43,732 bases of DNA from an uncultured Clostridia bacterium (GCA_947626735.1 CANQTK010000009.1:1-43732), one strand, 5' to 3'. Positions 30,232 through 38,603 are shown, counted from the stretch's first letter. Notes: generated by a model not told the origin, from the sequence alone. Made by a program: numbers and translations.

Positions 30232-30720
30232 TTATTCTTGTTTTCCTATTTGGCTTAATACCTTAGCAATATCTTGCTCTGATTCTTCTTCTTTTTTGAT
30301 TAATTTTTTCATGGTTACCTTGGTTCCTAAACCTAAAATAGATTCCACTTTTATTTCATCCATGAAACTTTCCATAATGGTAAAGCCCATTCCTGAACGT
30401 TCTAAATTTGGTTTGGAAGTATAGAGTGGCTTTCTTGCTTCTTCAATATTTTCAATTCCTTTCCCCGTATCCGAAATTTCAATAATAATGGAATTTCCAA
30501 TGATTTTACAATTGATTTTGACAATTCCTTCGGTATCTTCATAACCATGAATAATACTATTGGTAACTGCCTCTGAAACAGCTGTTTTAATATCAGCAAG
30601 TTCTTCTATGGTTGGGTCTAATTGAGCTGCAAACGCTGCTACACTAATTCTAGCAAAAGCCTCATTATTCGATTTGCTAATAAACTCTAATTTCATCTCG
30701 TTTTCATATAAACTTTTCAT
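30232..30720 (-). CDS. spoIIAB: Anti-sigma-F factor / serine kinase
   Basis: Binds and inhibits sigma-F and phosphorylates SpoIIAA. 162 residues, slightly longer than usual because of an acidic C-terminal tail (about 143-162). GHKL ATPase boxes are visible: N box [14 protein letters not shown]1 box [11 protein letters not shown]2 box [16 protein letters not shown] 30720 with GGAGG four bases upstream; ATG at codon 9 is an alternative. Second gene of the operon. Confidence 0.95.
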   Translation of the reverse strand: MKSLYENEMKLEFISKSNNEAFARISVAAFAAQLDPTIEELADIKTAVSEAVTNSIIHGYEDTEGIVKINCKIIGNSIIIEISDTGKGIENIEEARKPLYTSKPNLERSGMGFTIMESFMDEIKVESILGLGTKVTMKKLIKKEEESEQDIAKVLSQIGKQE

Positions 30721-30775
30721 GTTTCCTCCTTTTTTATTTTAAAGTTAATCTTAATACAAATTTTAGGTATGATTT

Positions 30776-31090
30776 TTAACTAACTTCCTTTAATGGACAT
30801 ATTTTCGTAATACCACTCATTTCAAATATTTTTTTTAACATAGGAGAAACATTTATTAGTTCTAAACTTCCTCCTAACATGTTCATCATTTTGTACCTTC
30901 CTAGTACCATTCCTATTCCTGCACTATCCATAAAAGTGACATGATGAAAATCAAATATAACTTTTCTTGGCATATATCGAGTAATTTCATAATCCGCTTT
31001 CCTCCTTATTTTTTCTACTGTGTGATGGTCAATTTCTTCTGTTATTTCTAAGAATAAAATTTTTTGATTTGCTTCATAGTTTACATTCAA
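30776..31090 (-). CDS. spoIIAA: Anti-anti-sigma factor
   Basis: STAS-domain antagonist that, when dephosphorylated, frees sigma-F from SpoIIAB. The phosphorylated Ser is in TFMDSAGIGMVLGRYK. I place the start at TTG 31090: AGGAGG lies exactly 8 bases upstream and the product NVNYEANQKILFLEITEE lines up with the usual N-terminus (104 residues). A longer reading from 31162 would bury this ribosome site. First gene of spoIIAA-spoIIAB-sigF, with a sigma-A-like promoter immediately upstream. Confidence 0.93.
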   Translation of the reverse strand: MNVNYEANQKILFLEITEEIDHHTVEKIRRKADYEITRYMPRKVIFDFHHVTFMDSAGIGMVLGRYKMMNMLGGSLELINVSPMLKKIFEMSGITKICPLKEVS

Positions 31091-31127
31091 TCTTTTTTCC
31101 TCCTTTTTATTCATTCTTTGCTTGTCC

Positions 31128-31156
31128 ATTATATTGTATTTTCCATTATTTTCCAA
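31128..31156 (-). promoter_or_regulatory. Promoter of the spoIIA operon
   Basis: Minus strand TTGGAA (31156-31151), 17-base spacer, TATAAT (31133-31128). Farther upstream, AAAGGATGG with GTCGAAAA after about ten bases resembles a sigma-H promoter, which drives spoIIA in Bacillus; that match is partial. Confidence 0.6.
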
Positions 31157-31280
31157 TAGCAAATAATGGGAAGTTTTGACGATTTATAAAAAGTTTTCGA
31201 CATTTTTTTTGCCATCCTTTTACATATTTTTTCTTTTTTGTTTCATACTAAGCATATAGTCGTAGAAAGGAGATTTGATA

Positions 31281-31754
31281 ATGACAATTCATGAAGTAAG
31301 AGAAAAAGATTTATCGATTTTGTCTAATTTATTTGTTATCGCGCATTTAAATATCAATTCACAAGAGGATTGGACAAGTACAACTGCTCTTTCTTATTTA
31401 GAATATTACTACCGTCATCAGCCAGATTTATTTCTTGCAGCTTATTGTGAAGATATTCCCGTTGGTGCTATTATGTCTATTTTAAAACCTAGTTTTGATG
31501 GTATACATTTAACACAATTAGAATTTTTTGTAGCAGAAGAAATCAAAGATCAAGATAGTAATGAGGTAAAAGTACAACTGCTAAGTAATCATTTAGAACT
31601 TGCTGATGCTAAATATCATCCTACACAAATTGACGGAATTATTTCTCGTAATGATGTTGCAAATTGGCAACAAATCATGGAAATAGAAATAGATCCTTCC
31701 TTTGTTTTTTTGCATACCAAATTAGATAAAGCCTTAAAACAGCTGAGAAAGTAA
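31281..31754 (+). CDS. Unknown protein, possibly GNAT-like
   Basis: 157 residues from ATG 31281, with AAAGGAG 8 bases upstream. The first about 100 residues have the rhythm of a GNAT acyltransferase (TIHEVREKDLSILSNLFVIA, PDLFLAAYCEDIPVGAIMSI), with the 'self-and-property' strand VGAIMS. The acetyl-CoA loop Q/RxxGxG/A is not evident, so it may be a degenerate or non-catalytic relative. The C-terminal part is acidic then basic. Divergent from spoIIAA. Function unknown. Confidence 0.6.
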   Translation: MTIHEVREKDLSILSNLFVIAHLNINSQEDWTSTTALSYLEYYYRHQPDLFLAAYCEDIPVGAIMSILKPSFDGIHLTQLEFFVAEEIKDQDSNEVKVQLLSNHLELADAKYHPTQIDGIISRNDVANWQQIMEIEIDPSFVFLHTKLDKALKQLRK

Positions 31755-31785
31755 TTTTCCTTTTTTAGTAAGAAACGTTATTTTC

Positions 31786-31814
31786 TTGACTAATTATATA
31801 AGAGATGATAAAAT
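31786..31814 (+). promoter_or_regulatory. Sigma-A promoter
   Basis: Plus strand TTGACT (31786-31791), 17-base spacer, TAAAAT (31809-31814), upstream of the 31857 gene. Transcript would begin near 31821. Confidence 0.75.
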
Positions 31815-31856
31815 AGAAATATATTTTATATAATAGCATAAGGAGAATTGGATGAA

Positions 31857-32369
31857 ATGAAACAATTAGCATTCATCGGAACTTGTCAAAATGGAAAGAA
31901 AGTATATGATCGGTTCCCCAGTCATTGGCATAAAGACGTATCAAAAGAGGTGTTGTTAGAGGCTTTATCAAAATTAGCCCCTCATGATATATTTCATAAA
32001 GAAGTCATTGATATGAAATATATCATTGGTAAATCTCATTACGTTGAAGTATCAAAGGAGGATGATATCGTTTATGTCATCCGTAAAAAAAAGCGTGGCC
32101 CTACTCCTATGGTAAGAAATAAAGTGCCTTCTAATTCATCCCTTCTTACTGTTTTGTTAAAACAGATAGGAGCTGAAGACTATATTCTTCTTTCTACTTA
32201 TATTGGAGAAGGCGAACCAGAACCTTGGGACTTTCATTTTTATTATAAGTCAAGTTGGGAAAAAAATCCTAATTTAAACTATGAGGAGTATCAAAGGTCT
32301 GTAGACTTTTGGAATACCCATGCTTTAGTCTATGATGAAAATGATATTGCTTTGCATCTTTCCATTTAA
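31857..32369 (+). CDS. Unknown soluble protein carrying the one sense CGG codon
   Basis: 170 residues from ATG 31857, 11 bases after AAGGAG; a TTG at 31848 is too close to that site. No membrane segment or known motif; the centre is basic (VIRKKKRGPTPMVRNK) and the C-terminal half aromatic. Codon 19 is CGG (31911-31913) in YDRFPSHW. A +1 shift here runs into a TAG after 16 codons, so this CGG is read as an amino acid in frame 0. Its own promoter and terminator make it a single-gene unit, perhaps horizontally acquired. Confidence 0.7.
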   Translation: MKQLAFIGTCQNGKKVYDRFPSHWHKDVSKEVLLEALSKLAPHDIFHKEVIDMKYIIGKSHYVEVSKEDDIVYVIRKKKRGPTPMVRNKVPSNSSLLTVLLKQIGAEDYILLSTYIGEGEPEPWDFHFYYKSSWEKNPNLNYEEYQRSVDFWNTHALVYDENDIALHLSI

Positions 32370-32378
32370 CACGAAAAC

Positions 32379-32408
32379 AGACTGTGAAAATTCACAGTCT
32401 AGTTTTTT
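32379..32408 (+). terminator. Terminator of the 31857 gene
   Basis: AGACTGTG, six-base loop, CACAGTCT, then AGTTTTTT. Confidence 0.88.
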
Positions 32409-32418
32409 GTTGTGAAAA

Positions 32419-32455
32419 AAATGAGATTTTTGAGTCCGTCCCAAAAATCTCATTT
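32419..32455 (-). terminator. Terminator of valS with GGGACG apex
   Basis: Minus strand AATGAGATTTTTG, GGACGGACT, CAAAAATCTCATT, then a T run, starting directly after the valS stop. The apex TTTGGGACG recurs in other intergenic hairpins. Confidence 0.85.
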
Positions 32456-32457
32456 TT

Positions 32458-35115
32458 TTATTTTAATAATGCATTTAAACTTTCTTTGGCTTTTTGTAAT
32501 AAATCTTGGTATTTCCTTAATTTTTGTCTCTCTTCTTCTACTTTTTCCGTTGGTGCTTTGCTAATAAAGCCTTGGTTAGAAAGCATTTTGTCTGCTCTTT
32601 GTACTTCTGCTTCTAATTTTTTTATTTCTTCTTCTAATCTTGTTTTTTCCGCTTCTTTCTCAATTAAATCACCAAGTGGAAGAATCACTTCCATTTGTGA
32701 AGTATGAATAGAGGTTGCATTTTCTGGTATCTTTTCTTTTTCTTGCTTTACCTCGATGTTATTTGCAAAGCCTAGTTTTTCTATCATGGCATTTGATTTT
32801 TTTATCATTTGTGCTAATTCTTTCGTAATGAAGATTAAGCTTGATTTTTTTGAAGGATGAATGTTTTGTGTGGTTCTTAGATTTCGAATGGCTACAATGA
32901 CTTCTTTTAGTTGCTCGATTTCATTTTCTTCTTTTTCAAAATTCCATTCTTTCTTATATTTTGGCCATTTTGCTATCATAATGCTTTCTTCTGTATGATA
33001 TAGTTTTTGGAAAATTTCTTCGCTCATAAATGGCATTACTGGATGTAATAGTTTTAAAGAGTTGATTAAAACCTTATTTAATGTCCATAAACATGCATCT
33101 TTATTATTTGCATTTTCATCATATAAACGTGGTTTTACCATTTCAATATACCAGTCGCAGAACTCATTCCAAATGAAGTCATAAACTTTTTGAAGAGCAA
33201 CACCTATATCGTATTTATCTAAGTTGTTGGTAATTTCTCTGGTAATACGATTTAATTTTGCTAAAATCCATTTATCTTCATACGCTAAATTTGTTGGTAA
33301 TTCTTCTTTTTCTAAATAACTGTCCTCTATGTTTCCTTGAATATTGCCTAATACGAATTTAGAAGCATTCCATAATTTGTTGGCAAAGTTAGAGGCAAGT
33401 TCTAATTTTTCTGGCATATAACGAATATCGTTTCCTGCAGAAATTCCATAAATTAAAGAGAAACGCAAAGCATCGGTTCCATACTGGTTAATAATTTCTA
33501 ATGGGTCAATTCCATTTCCTAGACTCTTTGACATTTTTCTTCCTTGACTATCGCGTACAATACCATGAATTAAAACATCATGGAATGGAACTTTTCCTGT
33601 ATGTTTTATTGCAGAGAAAATCATTCTTGCTACCCAGAAGAAAATAATATCATAGCCTGTAACTAATGTTGAAGTTGGATAAAAGTATTCTAAATCTTCT
33701 GTTTTTTCTGGCCAACCTAAGGTTGAAAATGGCCATAATGCAGAGCTAAACCAAGTATCTAAAGTGTCTTCGTCTTGGTGAATGTGCGTACTTCCACATT
33801 GATTACATTTTTCTGGCATGGTTTCTTCCACCATCATTTCGTGACAGTCTTCGCAGTAATAAGCTGGAATTCTATGTCCCCACCATAATTGTCTTGAAAT
33901 ACACCAGTCTTTTACATTATCCATCCATGCGAAATAGGTTTTATCGTATTTGGATGGTACAAAGCGAATTTCACCTTTTCTTACCGCTTCATTAGCAGGT
34001 TTTGCTAGAGGCTCCATTTTTACAAACCATTGCTCTGAAATTTTAGGTTCAATGGTGCTATGGCAACGGTAGCATTTTCCTACATTATGGGTATAGTCTT
34101 CTATTTTTACTAAGGCTCCTATTTCTTCTAGTTTTTCTACAATTTTTTGTCTTGCTTCATATAGGTCCATTCCTTTATATTCTTCTACTAAGTCACCCAT
34201 TTTGAAGTTTTCATCAAATACTTCAATGATTTCTAGGTTGTGTTTTTGTGCTGCTTGATAGTCGTTTGGATCATGGGCTGGTGTTAGTTTAACGGCACCT
34301 GTACCAAATTCTCTTTCTACGAATTCATCTGCAATAATTGGAATTTCTTTATTCATAATTGGTAAAATAACGGTCTTTCCAATTAAGTCAGTATATCTCT
34401 CATCTTCTGGGTGAACGGCAACACCAGTATCTCCCAACATGGTTTCTGGTCTTGTAGTAGCCACAATAATGTATCTATCTTCGTCTTTTACTTTATAACG
34501 AATGTGCCATAAATGAGTTGGTTCTTCTTCGTATTCTACTTCGGCATCGGAAATAGAAGTATTACAACAAGGACACCAATTTATCATTCTTTTTCCTCTA
34601 TAAATTAAGCCTTCTTTGTATAGGTTAATAAAGACTTGTTGTACAGCTTTAGATAAGCCTTCGTCCATGGTAAATCTTTCTCTTGTCCAATCACAAGAAC
34701 AACCTAATTTTTTGATTTGATTTACAATGGCTCCTCCATATTCTTTTTTCCAGTCCCATGCTCTTTCTAAAAAGCCTTCCCTTCCTATATCTTCTTTGGT
34801 AATGCCAGCTTCTTTCATTTTTTCTACAATTTTGGCTTCCGTTGCAATAGCAGCATGGTCCGTTCCTGGAACCCATAAAGCATTATACCCTTGCATTCTT
34901 TTATAACGAATTAAGATATCTTGAATGGTATCATCTAAAGCATGACCCATATGCAACTTTCCTGTAATGTTTGGTGGTGGAATCACAATGGTATATGGCG
35001 TTTTTGTTTTATCTTCTGATGGTTTAAAATAACCCTTTTGTTCCCACTCCTCATACCACTTTTCTTCAAAATTTTTGGGATTATACTTTCCTTCTAATTC
35101 ATGTTTGTTTGGCAT
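32458..35115 (-). CDS. valS: Valyl-tRNA synthetase
   Basis: Class I aminoacyl-tRNA synthetase charging tRNA-Val, with an editing domain that removes threonine. 885 residues, full length. Visible: HIGH-type PPPNITGKLHMGHAL (about 46-60), editing domain (TTRPETMLGDTGVAVHPEDE), WWGHRIPAYYC with a Cys cluster that probably binds zinc (CEDCHEM and CNQCGS), KMSKSLGNGIDP, and a C-terminal tRNA-binding coiled coil from about 815. Preceded by a T-box leader, so induced by uncharged tRNA-Val. Confidence 0.97.
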   Translation of the reverse strand: MPNKHELEGKYNPKNFEEKWYEEWEQKGYFKPSEDKTKTPYTIVIPPPNITGKLHMGHALDDTIQDILIRYKRMQGYNALWVPGTDHAAIATEAKIVEKMKEAGITKEDIGREGFLERAWDWKKEYGGAIVNQIKKLGCSCDWTRERFTMDEGLSKAVQQVFINLYKEGLIYRGKRMINWCPCCNTSISDAEVEYEEEPTHLWHIRYKVKDEDRYIIVATTRPETMLGDTGVAVHPEDERYTDLIGKTVILPIMNKEIPIIADEFVEREFGTGAVKLTPAHDPNDYQAAQKHNLEIIEVFDENFKMGDLVEEYKGMDLYEARQKIVEKLEEIGALVKIEDYTHNVGKCYRCHSTIEPKISEQWFVKMEPLAKPANEAVRKGEIRFVPSKYDKTYFAWMDNVKDWCISRQLWWGHRIPAYYCEDCHEMMVEETMPEKCNQCGSTHIHQDEDTLDTWFSSALWPFSTLGWPEKTEDLEYFYPTSTLVTGYDIIFFWVARMIFSAIKHTGKVPFHDVLIHGIVRDSQGRKMSKSLGNGIDPLEIINQYGTDALRFSLIYGISAGNDIRYMPEKLELASNFANKLWNASKFVLGNIQGNIEDSYLEKEELPTNLAYEDKWILAKLNRITREITNNLDKYDIGVALQKVYDFIWNEFCDWYIEMVKPRLYDENANNKDACLWTLNKVLINSLKLLHPVMPFMSEEIFQKLYHTEESIMIAKWPKYKKEWNFEKEENEIEQLKEVIVAIRNLRTTQNIHPSKKSSLIFITKELAQMIKKSNAMIEKLGFANNIEVKQEKEKIPENATSIHTSQMEVILPLGDLIEKEAEKTRLEEEIKKLEAEVQRADKMLSNQGFISKAPTEKVEEERQKLRKYQDLLQKAKESLNALLK

Positions 35116-35140
35116 ACAATTTCCTCCTTATTTTGTCTCT

Positions 35141-35234
35141 TTTAGTGTCTCTTTGGGGACGTTTCCTAAAGAGACATTGGTAAAATTTTTAGTATAAATG
35201 TCTCTTTAGGAAACGTCCCCAAAGAGACACTAAA
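35141..35234. repeat. REPIN-like perfect inverted repeat between T-box and valS
   Basis: Two perfectly complementary 38-base arms (35141-35178 and 35197-35234) around 18 bases. Each arm is itself a hairpin, TGTCTCTTT / AAAGAGACA, around GGGGACGTTTCC. Two inverted copies of a small palindrome are the layout of REPIN elements moved by REP-associated tyrosine transposases. It lies within the valS transcript downstream of the T-box terminator, so any readthrough RNA would carry a very stable stem just before the valS ribosome site. No transposase is visible here. Confidence 0.8.
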
Positions 35235-35506
35235 AAACTCGCCCCTCTATTTAAGGGCGAGCATATTTCTCACGGTACCACCTTAAGCTAAATAAATAGA
35301 GTATTTATAAACGCTTCTATTTATTTTTCTTATTTTGCTTTTTAACGCTAGCAATGCGAATATAGTTACTTTTTATTTCTCTATATTAACTCCAAAGCTA
35401 CCTTCTGTTTGCTATTCTATAAGAAGCTTTCAGCATTTTACTTCTTTTCTCTTTCTAGCTAGTTCAAACATACTCCTCTTTTTCTTTGTTTTTTATTTTT
35501 TACTAT
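35231..35506 (-). promoter_or_regulatory. T-box riboswitch leader of valS
   Basis: Minus-strand leader with the T-box core GGTGGTACC (35282-35274) that forms the antiterminator, followed by a terminator stem CTCGCCC/GGGCGAG with T run (about 35261-35231). Upstream, a Stem I region contains TGCTGAAAGC. A GTA triplet in AGAAGGTAGC could be the valine specifier, but I did not fold the leader to prove it. Uncharged tRNA-Val would favour readthrough into valS. Confidence 0.88.
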
Positions 35507-35513
35507 GTGCTTT

Positions 35514-35542
35514 ATTATACCCTATTTTTTTCTTTTATGCAA
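35514..35542 (-). promoter_or_regulatory. Promoter of the valS leader
   Basis: Minus strand TTGCAT (35542-35537), 17-base spacer, TATAAT (35519-35514). The rest of the 35543-35642 gap is AT-rich without a signal I can name. Confidence 0.75.
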
Positions 35543-35642
35543 CTAGTTTTGATGTTTTTTTGTAATTTTCAATTTAATAACGACAAATTTTATTACTATG
35601 TTGTTTTAGTTTTTTTATTTTCCTAATTCTTTTTATTTATCA

Positions 35643-36512
35643 TTATGCTTTTTTCTTTTTTCCAATCTGTTTTGGCTCGTCGATATATTGATAATTTAGA
35701 GAATTTTGCTTTGTGACTACTGTTCTTCCTAACTCTTTTTCTAAATTTTTACGTGTATTTTTTGCAATTCTGCCACCACGTTGTGCTATTTCTTTGTTTT
35801 CTTTTAAACCATATGGCTTATGTTCTTTTACAAGTTCTCTTGTTGCAATCTCTCCTAAATCCGTTAATGCAATTTCAATATCTGTCATATTATCTCTTAA
35901 AGATTCTTTTCTAAGTCCTTTATAGGCTTTATACTGGGAAGCTTTCATTCCAGACCATTCTTGGTATATTTCATTGGTAAGTATTCCATATTCGTAATTA
36001 TTAGTGATGTCATTTTCTTTCCAAACATCCGTTAATTTAAACCTATCAACTATACCTATCAACCTACTTTTTATCCATTTATCATCATATCCTCGTTTTC
36101 TATAATAAGTTACTGCTCTACTAATAGCAATTTCTGGATTAAATATTTCATCAATTCTTTCACTTCCTAAATTTGCAAGCCAAAGTTTAAATGGTTCCGC
36201 TTTGGGACTTGGAACTGATTCAATAAGTCTTAAAATTCCTTTTGTATCTAATGTATCTGTTAAATAATTTTTTCCATCTTTTTTAGATTTCATTTTAAGT
36301 TGCACACATTTTGCGTACAACTCACTTTTTTCTTCTTCTGTCATTCTTCTTTTAAGTGTATTCCAGTAATTTCTAGGATTATTGCTCTCTGTTAACGCAC
36401 TAATTACATCTACTACACTAAAATAGTATTCTTCTTTTTCAGCATCCCAAATACTTCTTATTTCTTTTCCTTCAAAAAGATTTGAGATTGTTTCTAATTT
36501 GTTATTTTCCAT
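35643..36512 (-). CDS. Bro-N domain protein (phage antirepressor-like)
   Basis: 289 residues. The N-terminal about 110 residues (IRSIWDAEKEEYYFSVVDVI, then SALTESNNPRNYWNTLKRRM) match the Bro-N fold found in phage antirepressors and baculovirus BRO proteins, which bind DNA. The C-terminal half (DKWIKSRLIGIVDRFKLTDV, GGRIAKNTRKNLEKELGRTV) is a basic accessory domain often paired with it in chromosomal copies. No phage genes adjoin it, so it is probably a domesticated or stand-alone copy. Isolated between AT-rich gaps; the 36513-36683 stretch shows no clear promoter. Confidence 0.75.
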   Translation of the reverse strand: MENNKLETISNLFEGKEIRSIWDAEKEEYYFSVVDVISALTESNNPRNYWNTLKRRMTEEEKSELYAKCVQLKMKSKKDGKNYLTDTLDTKGILRLIESVPSPKAEPFKLWLANLGSERIDEIFNPEIAISRAVTYYRKRGYDDKWIKSRLIGIVDRFKLTDVWKENDITNNYEYGILTNEIYQEWSGMKASQYKAYKGLRKESLRDNMTDIEIALTDLGEIATRELVKEHKPYGLKENKEIAQRGGRIAKNTRKNLEKELGRTVVTKQNSLNYQYIDEPKQIGKKKKA

Positions 36513-36683
36513 TTATAAAATCTATCCTTTTTTTATTTATTTTTTTACAAATTGTATCTAAATTCTTTTTTATCATGTTATTACTTTTTTTCTTTTTATT
36601 GATTTTTTTAAGAATGAATTTGCTCGATAATAATTTTTTTGAACCTAATATCATTTTATAATTTTATTAAATCACATAAATAT

Positions 36684-36733
36684 CAAAAAAGCAAGAAATT
36701 TTCATCGTCTTATTTTGACAAATTTCTTGCTTT
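36684..36733 (-). terminator. Terminator of the small membrane protein gene
   Basis: Minus strand GCAAGAAATT, a long loop, AATTTCTTGC, then TTTTTTGATA. Confidence 0.75.
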
Positions 36734-36761
36734 GAATTAACCCATATTTTTTCTTTTTTTT

Positions 36762-36962
36762 CTAAGAAATAGTGAAATATAAACTTATTATCCCTATCAT
36801 AGATACAAAGAATCCGCCTAGTTTAAACCATTTTGCTCCTTCGTTTTGGTCGTGAAAACTAAAATATTTTTTTGCCAGTTTTCTTGCGTCATAAATGCAA
36901 ATAACACCTACCATCATCAGTATAAAAGCGATTAACATACCAATTAAATTTACGATTTCCAT
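36762..36962 (-). CDS. Small two-helix membrane protein
   Basis: 66 residues from ATG 36962, about 10 bases after a TAGGAT site; a reading from 36974 overlaps that site. Two hydrophobic helices (about 4-24, LIGMLIAFILMMVGVICIYD, and 45-65, LGGFFVSMIGIISLYF) joined by a short basic loop with RKLAKKYF. Resembles small DUF3784-type proteins of Firmicutes in layout, but I cannot assign it. It ends the set read from mutarotase to here, 36 bases after the upstream gene's stop. Confidence 0.65.
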   Translation of the reverse strand: MEIVNLIGMLIAFILMMVGVICIYDARKLAKKYFSFHDQNEGAKWFKLGGFFVSMIGIISLYFTIS

Positions 36963-36998
36963 ACTTTTTAACATCCTATCTATTTATTATTTTCTCTT

Positions 36999-37868
36999 TT
37001 AAAAGAATTCTACTGTATATTTACATTCAAATTCTTGCTTTGGTGGTAATAATAAAATATTTGTTTTTTGTCTAAAGACACCTGAACCATTCATACTATC
37101 TGGCGTTGTCATGTAAGGTGCAATGCTGATAAATGGTGCTTTTGGCTTTGACCAAAGGGCAAGATAAGGGAAATCTTCATAGTAAAAATTAAAAATGGGA
37201 GCATTTCTTCCCTTTTTCTTGAAACTAATTTTCTTTGATGTTAACCCTTTCATAATAAGAGCATCATGGTCAAAGGTATGGCTATCTAGAGGAATTGTTT
37301 TTTTGTCTAGCATAATGTTTTTGGCATATTCAATTCCAACTAAGCCATCTACTAAATATAAAAAGTGAATTTTTTCTTCTTCTTCTTCAAATTCTAAATA
37401 ATAATTTCCTTTTTCTAAATCTTCTAAATCTATTTGAAAAGCAGGTTTTGCTCCAATTCCAAAAGGCATATCAACATCGCCTTCATTCGTTACTTTGTAA
37501 ATAGTAGTTAATTTATTAGCATCGGTTCTATAGGTAACAAGAAGCGAAAATTCATAGGGATATTTATCAATTAATTTATTTTCACTTTTTAAAAGATAAG
37601 AATGAAAATTATCTAATTTACTAATTGGCTCAAATGTCATATCTTTTACAAAACCATCTGCCTGCATTTCATACGTTCTTCCGTTAATAATCGTTTGGTT
37701 TTGTTTGCATTTTCCAACCGTAGGAAATAAAACTGGATAACGCCTTTTCCAGTATATTTTTCCATTTTCATTTACACATTCTTCCCCTTGATGAATTTTC
37801 TCTTTTCCATCGATTTTAAAACTAAGAAGCTGGGCTCCCTCTTTCGAGGTTAATATTTGTGTATGCAT
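36999..37868 (-). CDS. Aldose 1-epimerase-like (LacX type) protein with altered catalytic residues
   Basis: 289 residues, all-beta galactose-mutarotase fold. Family landmarks: GAQLLSFKIDGKEKIHQG, WKRRYPVLFPTVGK, KPAFQI, and the C-terminal PYMTTPDSMNGSG region. In active members the general acid/base histidines lie in 'HGF(A/V)RD' and 'GGHPAF'; here these read ADGFVKD and GAKPAF, so both histidines appear replaced (Asp and Lys). The protein may bind a sugar without mutarotase activity. Single gene with ribosome site AAAGGAG. Confidence 0.75.
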   Translation of the reverse strand: MHTQILTSKEGAQLLSFKIDGKEKIHQGEECVNENGKIYWKRRYPVLFPTVGKCKQNQTIINGRTYEMQADGFVKDMTFEPISKLDNFHSYLLKSENKLIDKYPYEFSLLVTYRTDANKLTTIYKVTNEGDVDMPFGIGAKPAFQIDLEDLEKGNYYLEFEEEEEKIHFLYLVDGLVGIEYAKNIMLDKKTIPLDSHTFDHDALIMKGLTSKKISFKKKGRNAPIFNFYYEDFPYLALWSKPKAPFISIAPYMTTPDSMNGSGVFRQKTNILLLPPKQEFECKYTVEFF

Positions 37869-37908
37869 AAAAGCCTTTCTCCTTTTTTCTACTTTTTCTG
37901 CTATTATC

Positions 37909-38430
37909 TTATTCTTTTTTTATGTAAATGTCAAGTTTTTTAGATAGTTTTGTATGATTTTCTTCTAATAATATTTCTTTTATTTTTATAATATCTGGAA
38001 AAACTAAAGTTCGATAACCTTTTTCTACTAAAGTTAATATTTTGTTAGCTTTTCTTTTTAGCTCTCTTTTCAATTCTTGATTTACTATAACATCTTTCTT
38101 TTGTTTTATATATTTTTCTACAATATACTTTTCTAAAGTTGGAAACATATTTTGTATTAAAAATACTCTTTCTTCTCCTTCTACATAACCAAATACAATG
38201 TTATCTACTTTACCATATTTTTTCTTTTTTTCTTCATAAATGATCTTATATTTCTCTACTTTACTACTAATTGGCAGAAACCAGAAAATATTTTCTTCCA
38301 CTGCGTCTTTAAAGCAATAATAACAAGGTCTTTTGTTTTCTCCTTTCCTATTTAAACATAATAATTTTTCATCTATTTTATCAAAGAATTCATCTTTCAT
38401 AAAATAAAATTTTCCTTCTTCTACTTGCAT
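37909..38430 (-). CDS. Type III toxin-antitoxin endoribonuclease (ToxN/CptN/TenpN-like)
   Basis: Toxin component of an RNA-antitoxin system; these proteins cut mRNA and their own antitoxin RNA and can abort phage infection. 173 residues from ATG 38430, with AAAAAGGAGG upstream (an upstream reading to 38475 spans the terminator). The core RPCYYCFKDAVEENIFWFLP, ISSKVEKYKIIY and ERVFLIQNMFPTLEKYIVEK resembles the ToxN/AbiQ fold, with basic C-terminal helices. The call rests mostly on context: immediately upstream are a promoter, 2.2 tandem 48-base pseudoknot repeats and an intrinsic terminator, the exact layout of type III loci. Subfamily not resolved. Confidence 0.8.
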   Translation of the reverse strand: MQVEEGKFYFMKDEFFDKIDEKLLCLNRKGENKRPCYYCFKDAVEENIFWFLPISSKVEKYKIIYEEKKKKYGKVDNIVFGYVEGEERVFLIQNMFPTLEKYIVEKYIKQKKDVIVNQELKRELKRKANKILTLVEKGYRTLVFPDIIKIKEILLEENHTKLSKKLDIYIKKE

Positions 38431-38450
38431 ATTTTTCCTCCTTTTTACAC

Positions 38451-38485
38451 AAAAAAAAGGAACTAATTTTAACAATTAGCCCCTT
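38451..38485 (-). terminator. Terminator between antitoxin RNA and toxin gene
   Basis: Minus strand GGGGCTAATT, GTTAA, AATTAGTTCC, then eight T residues. In type III systems this partial terminator sets the antitoxin-to-toxin ratio. Confidence 0.88.
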
Positions 38486-38597
38486 ATAAAAATATTTGTT
38501 CATTAGACTTTCTTTTATTTGCTCTCTAATTAGCAAAACTTATTTGTTCATTAGACTTTCTTTTATTTGCTCTCTAATTAGCAAAACTTATTTGTTA
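38486..38597 (-). ncRNA. Type III antitoxin RNA: tandem 48-nt pseudoknot repeats
   Basis: Two exact 48-base repeats (38596-38549 and 38548-38501) plus the first 8 bases of a third. Transcription would begin at about 38597, at the first repeat. Each repeat folds as an H-type pseudoknot: stem 1 TTTGCT (repeat bases 12-17) with AGCAAA (26-31), and the loop ATTAGA (19-24) with TCTAAT (42-47). Such repeats are cut by their cognate toxin and wrap it in an inactive ring. The pairings are my reading; no folding program was run. Confidence 0.85.
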
Positions 38598-38603
38598 TTC
38601 ATA

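Noticed and set aside
35643..36512. Evidence of a prophage around the Bro-N gene
   Set aside because: No structural, integrase or lysis genes are present nearby; the gene stands alone.
38493..38600. Small plus-strand gene at 38496-38714
   Set aside because: It merely translates the antitoxin repeats in reverse and has no ribosome site.
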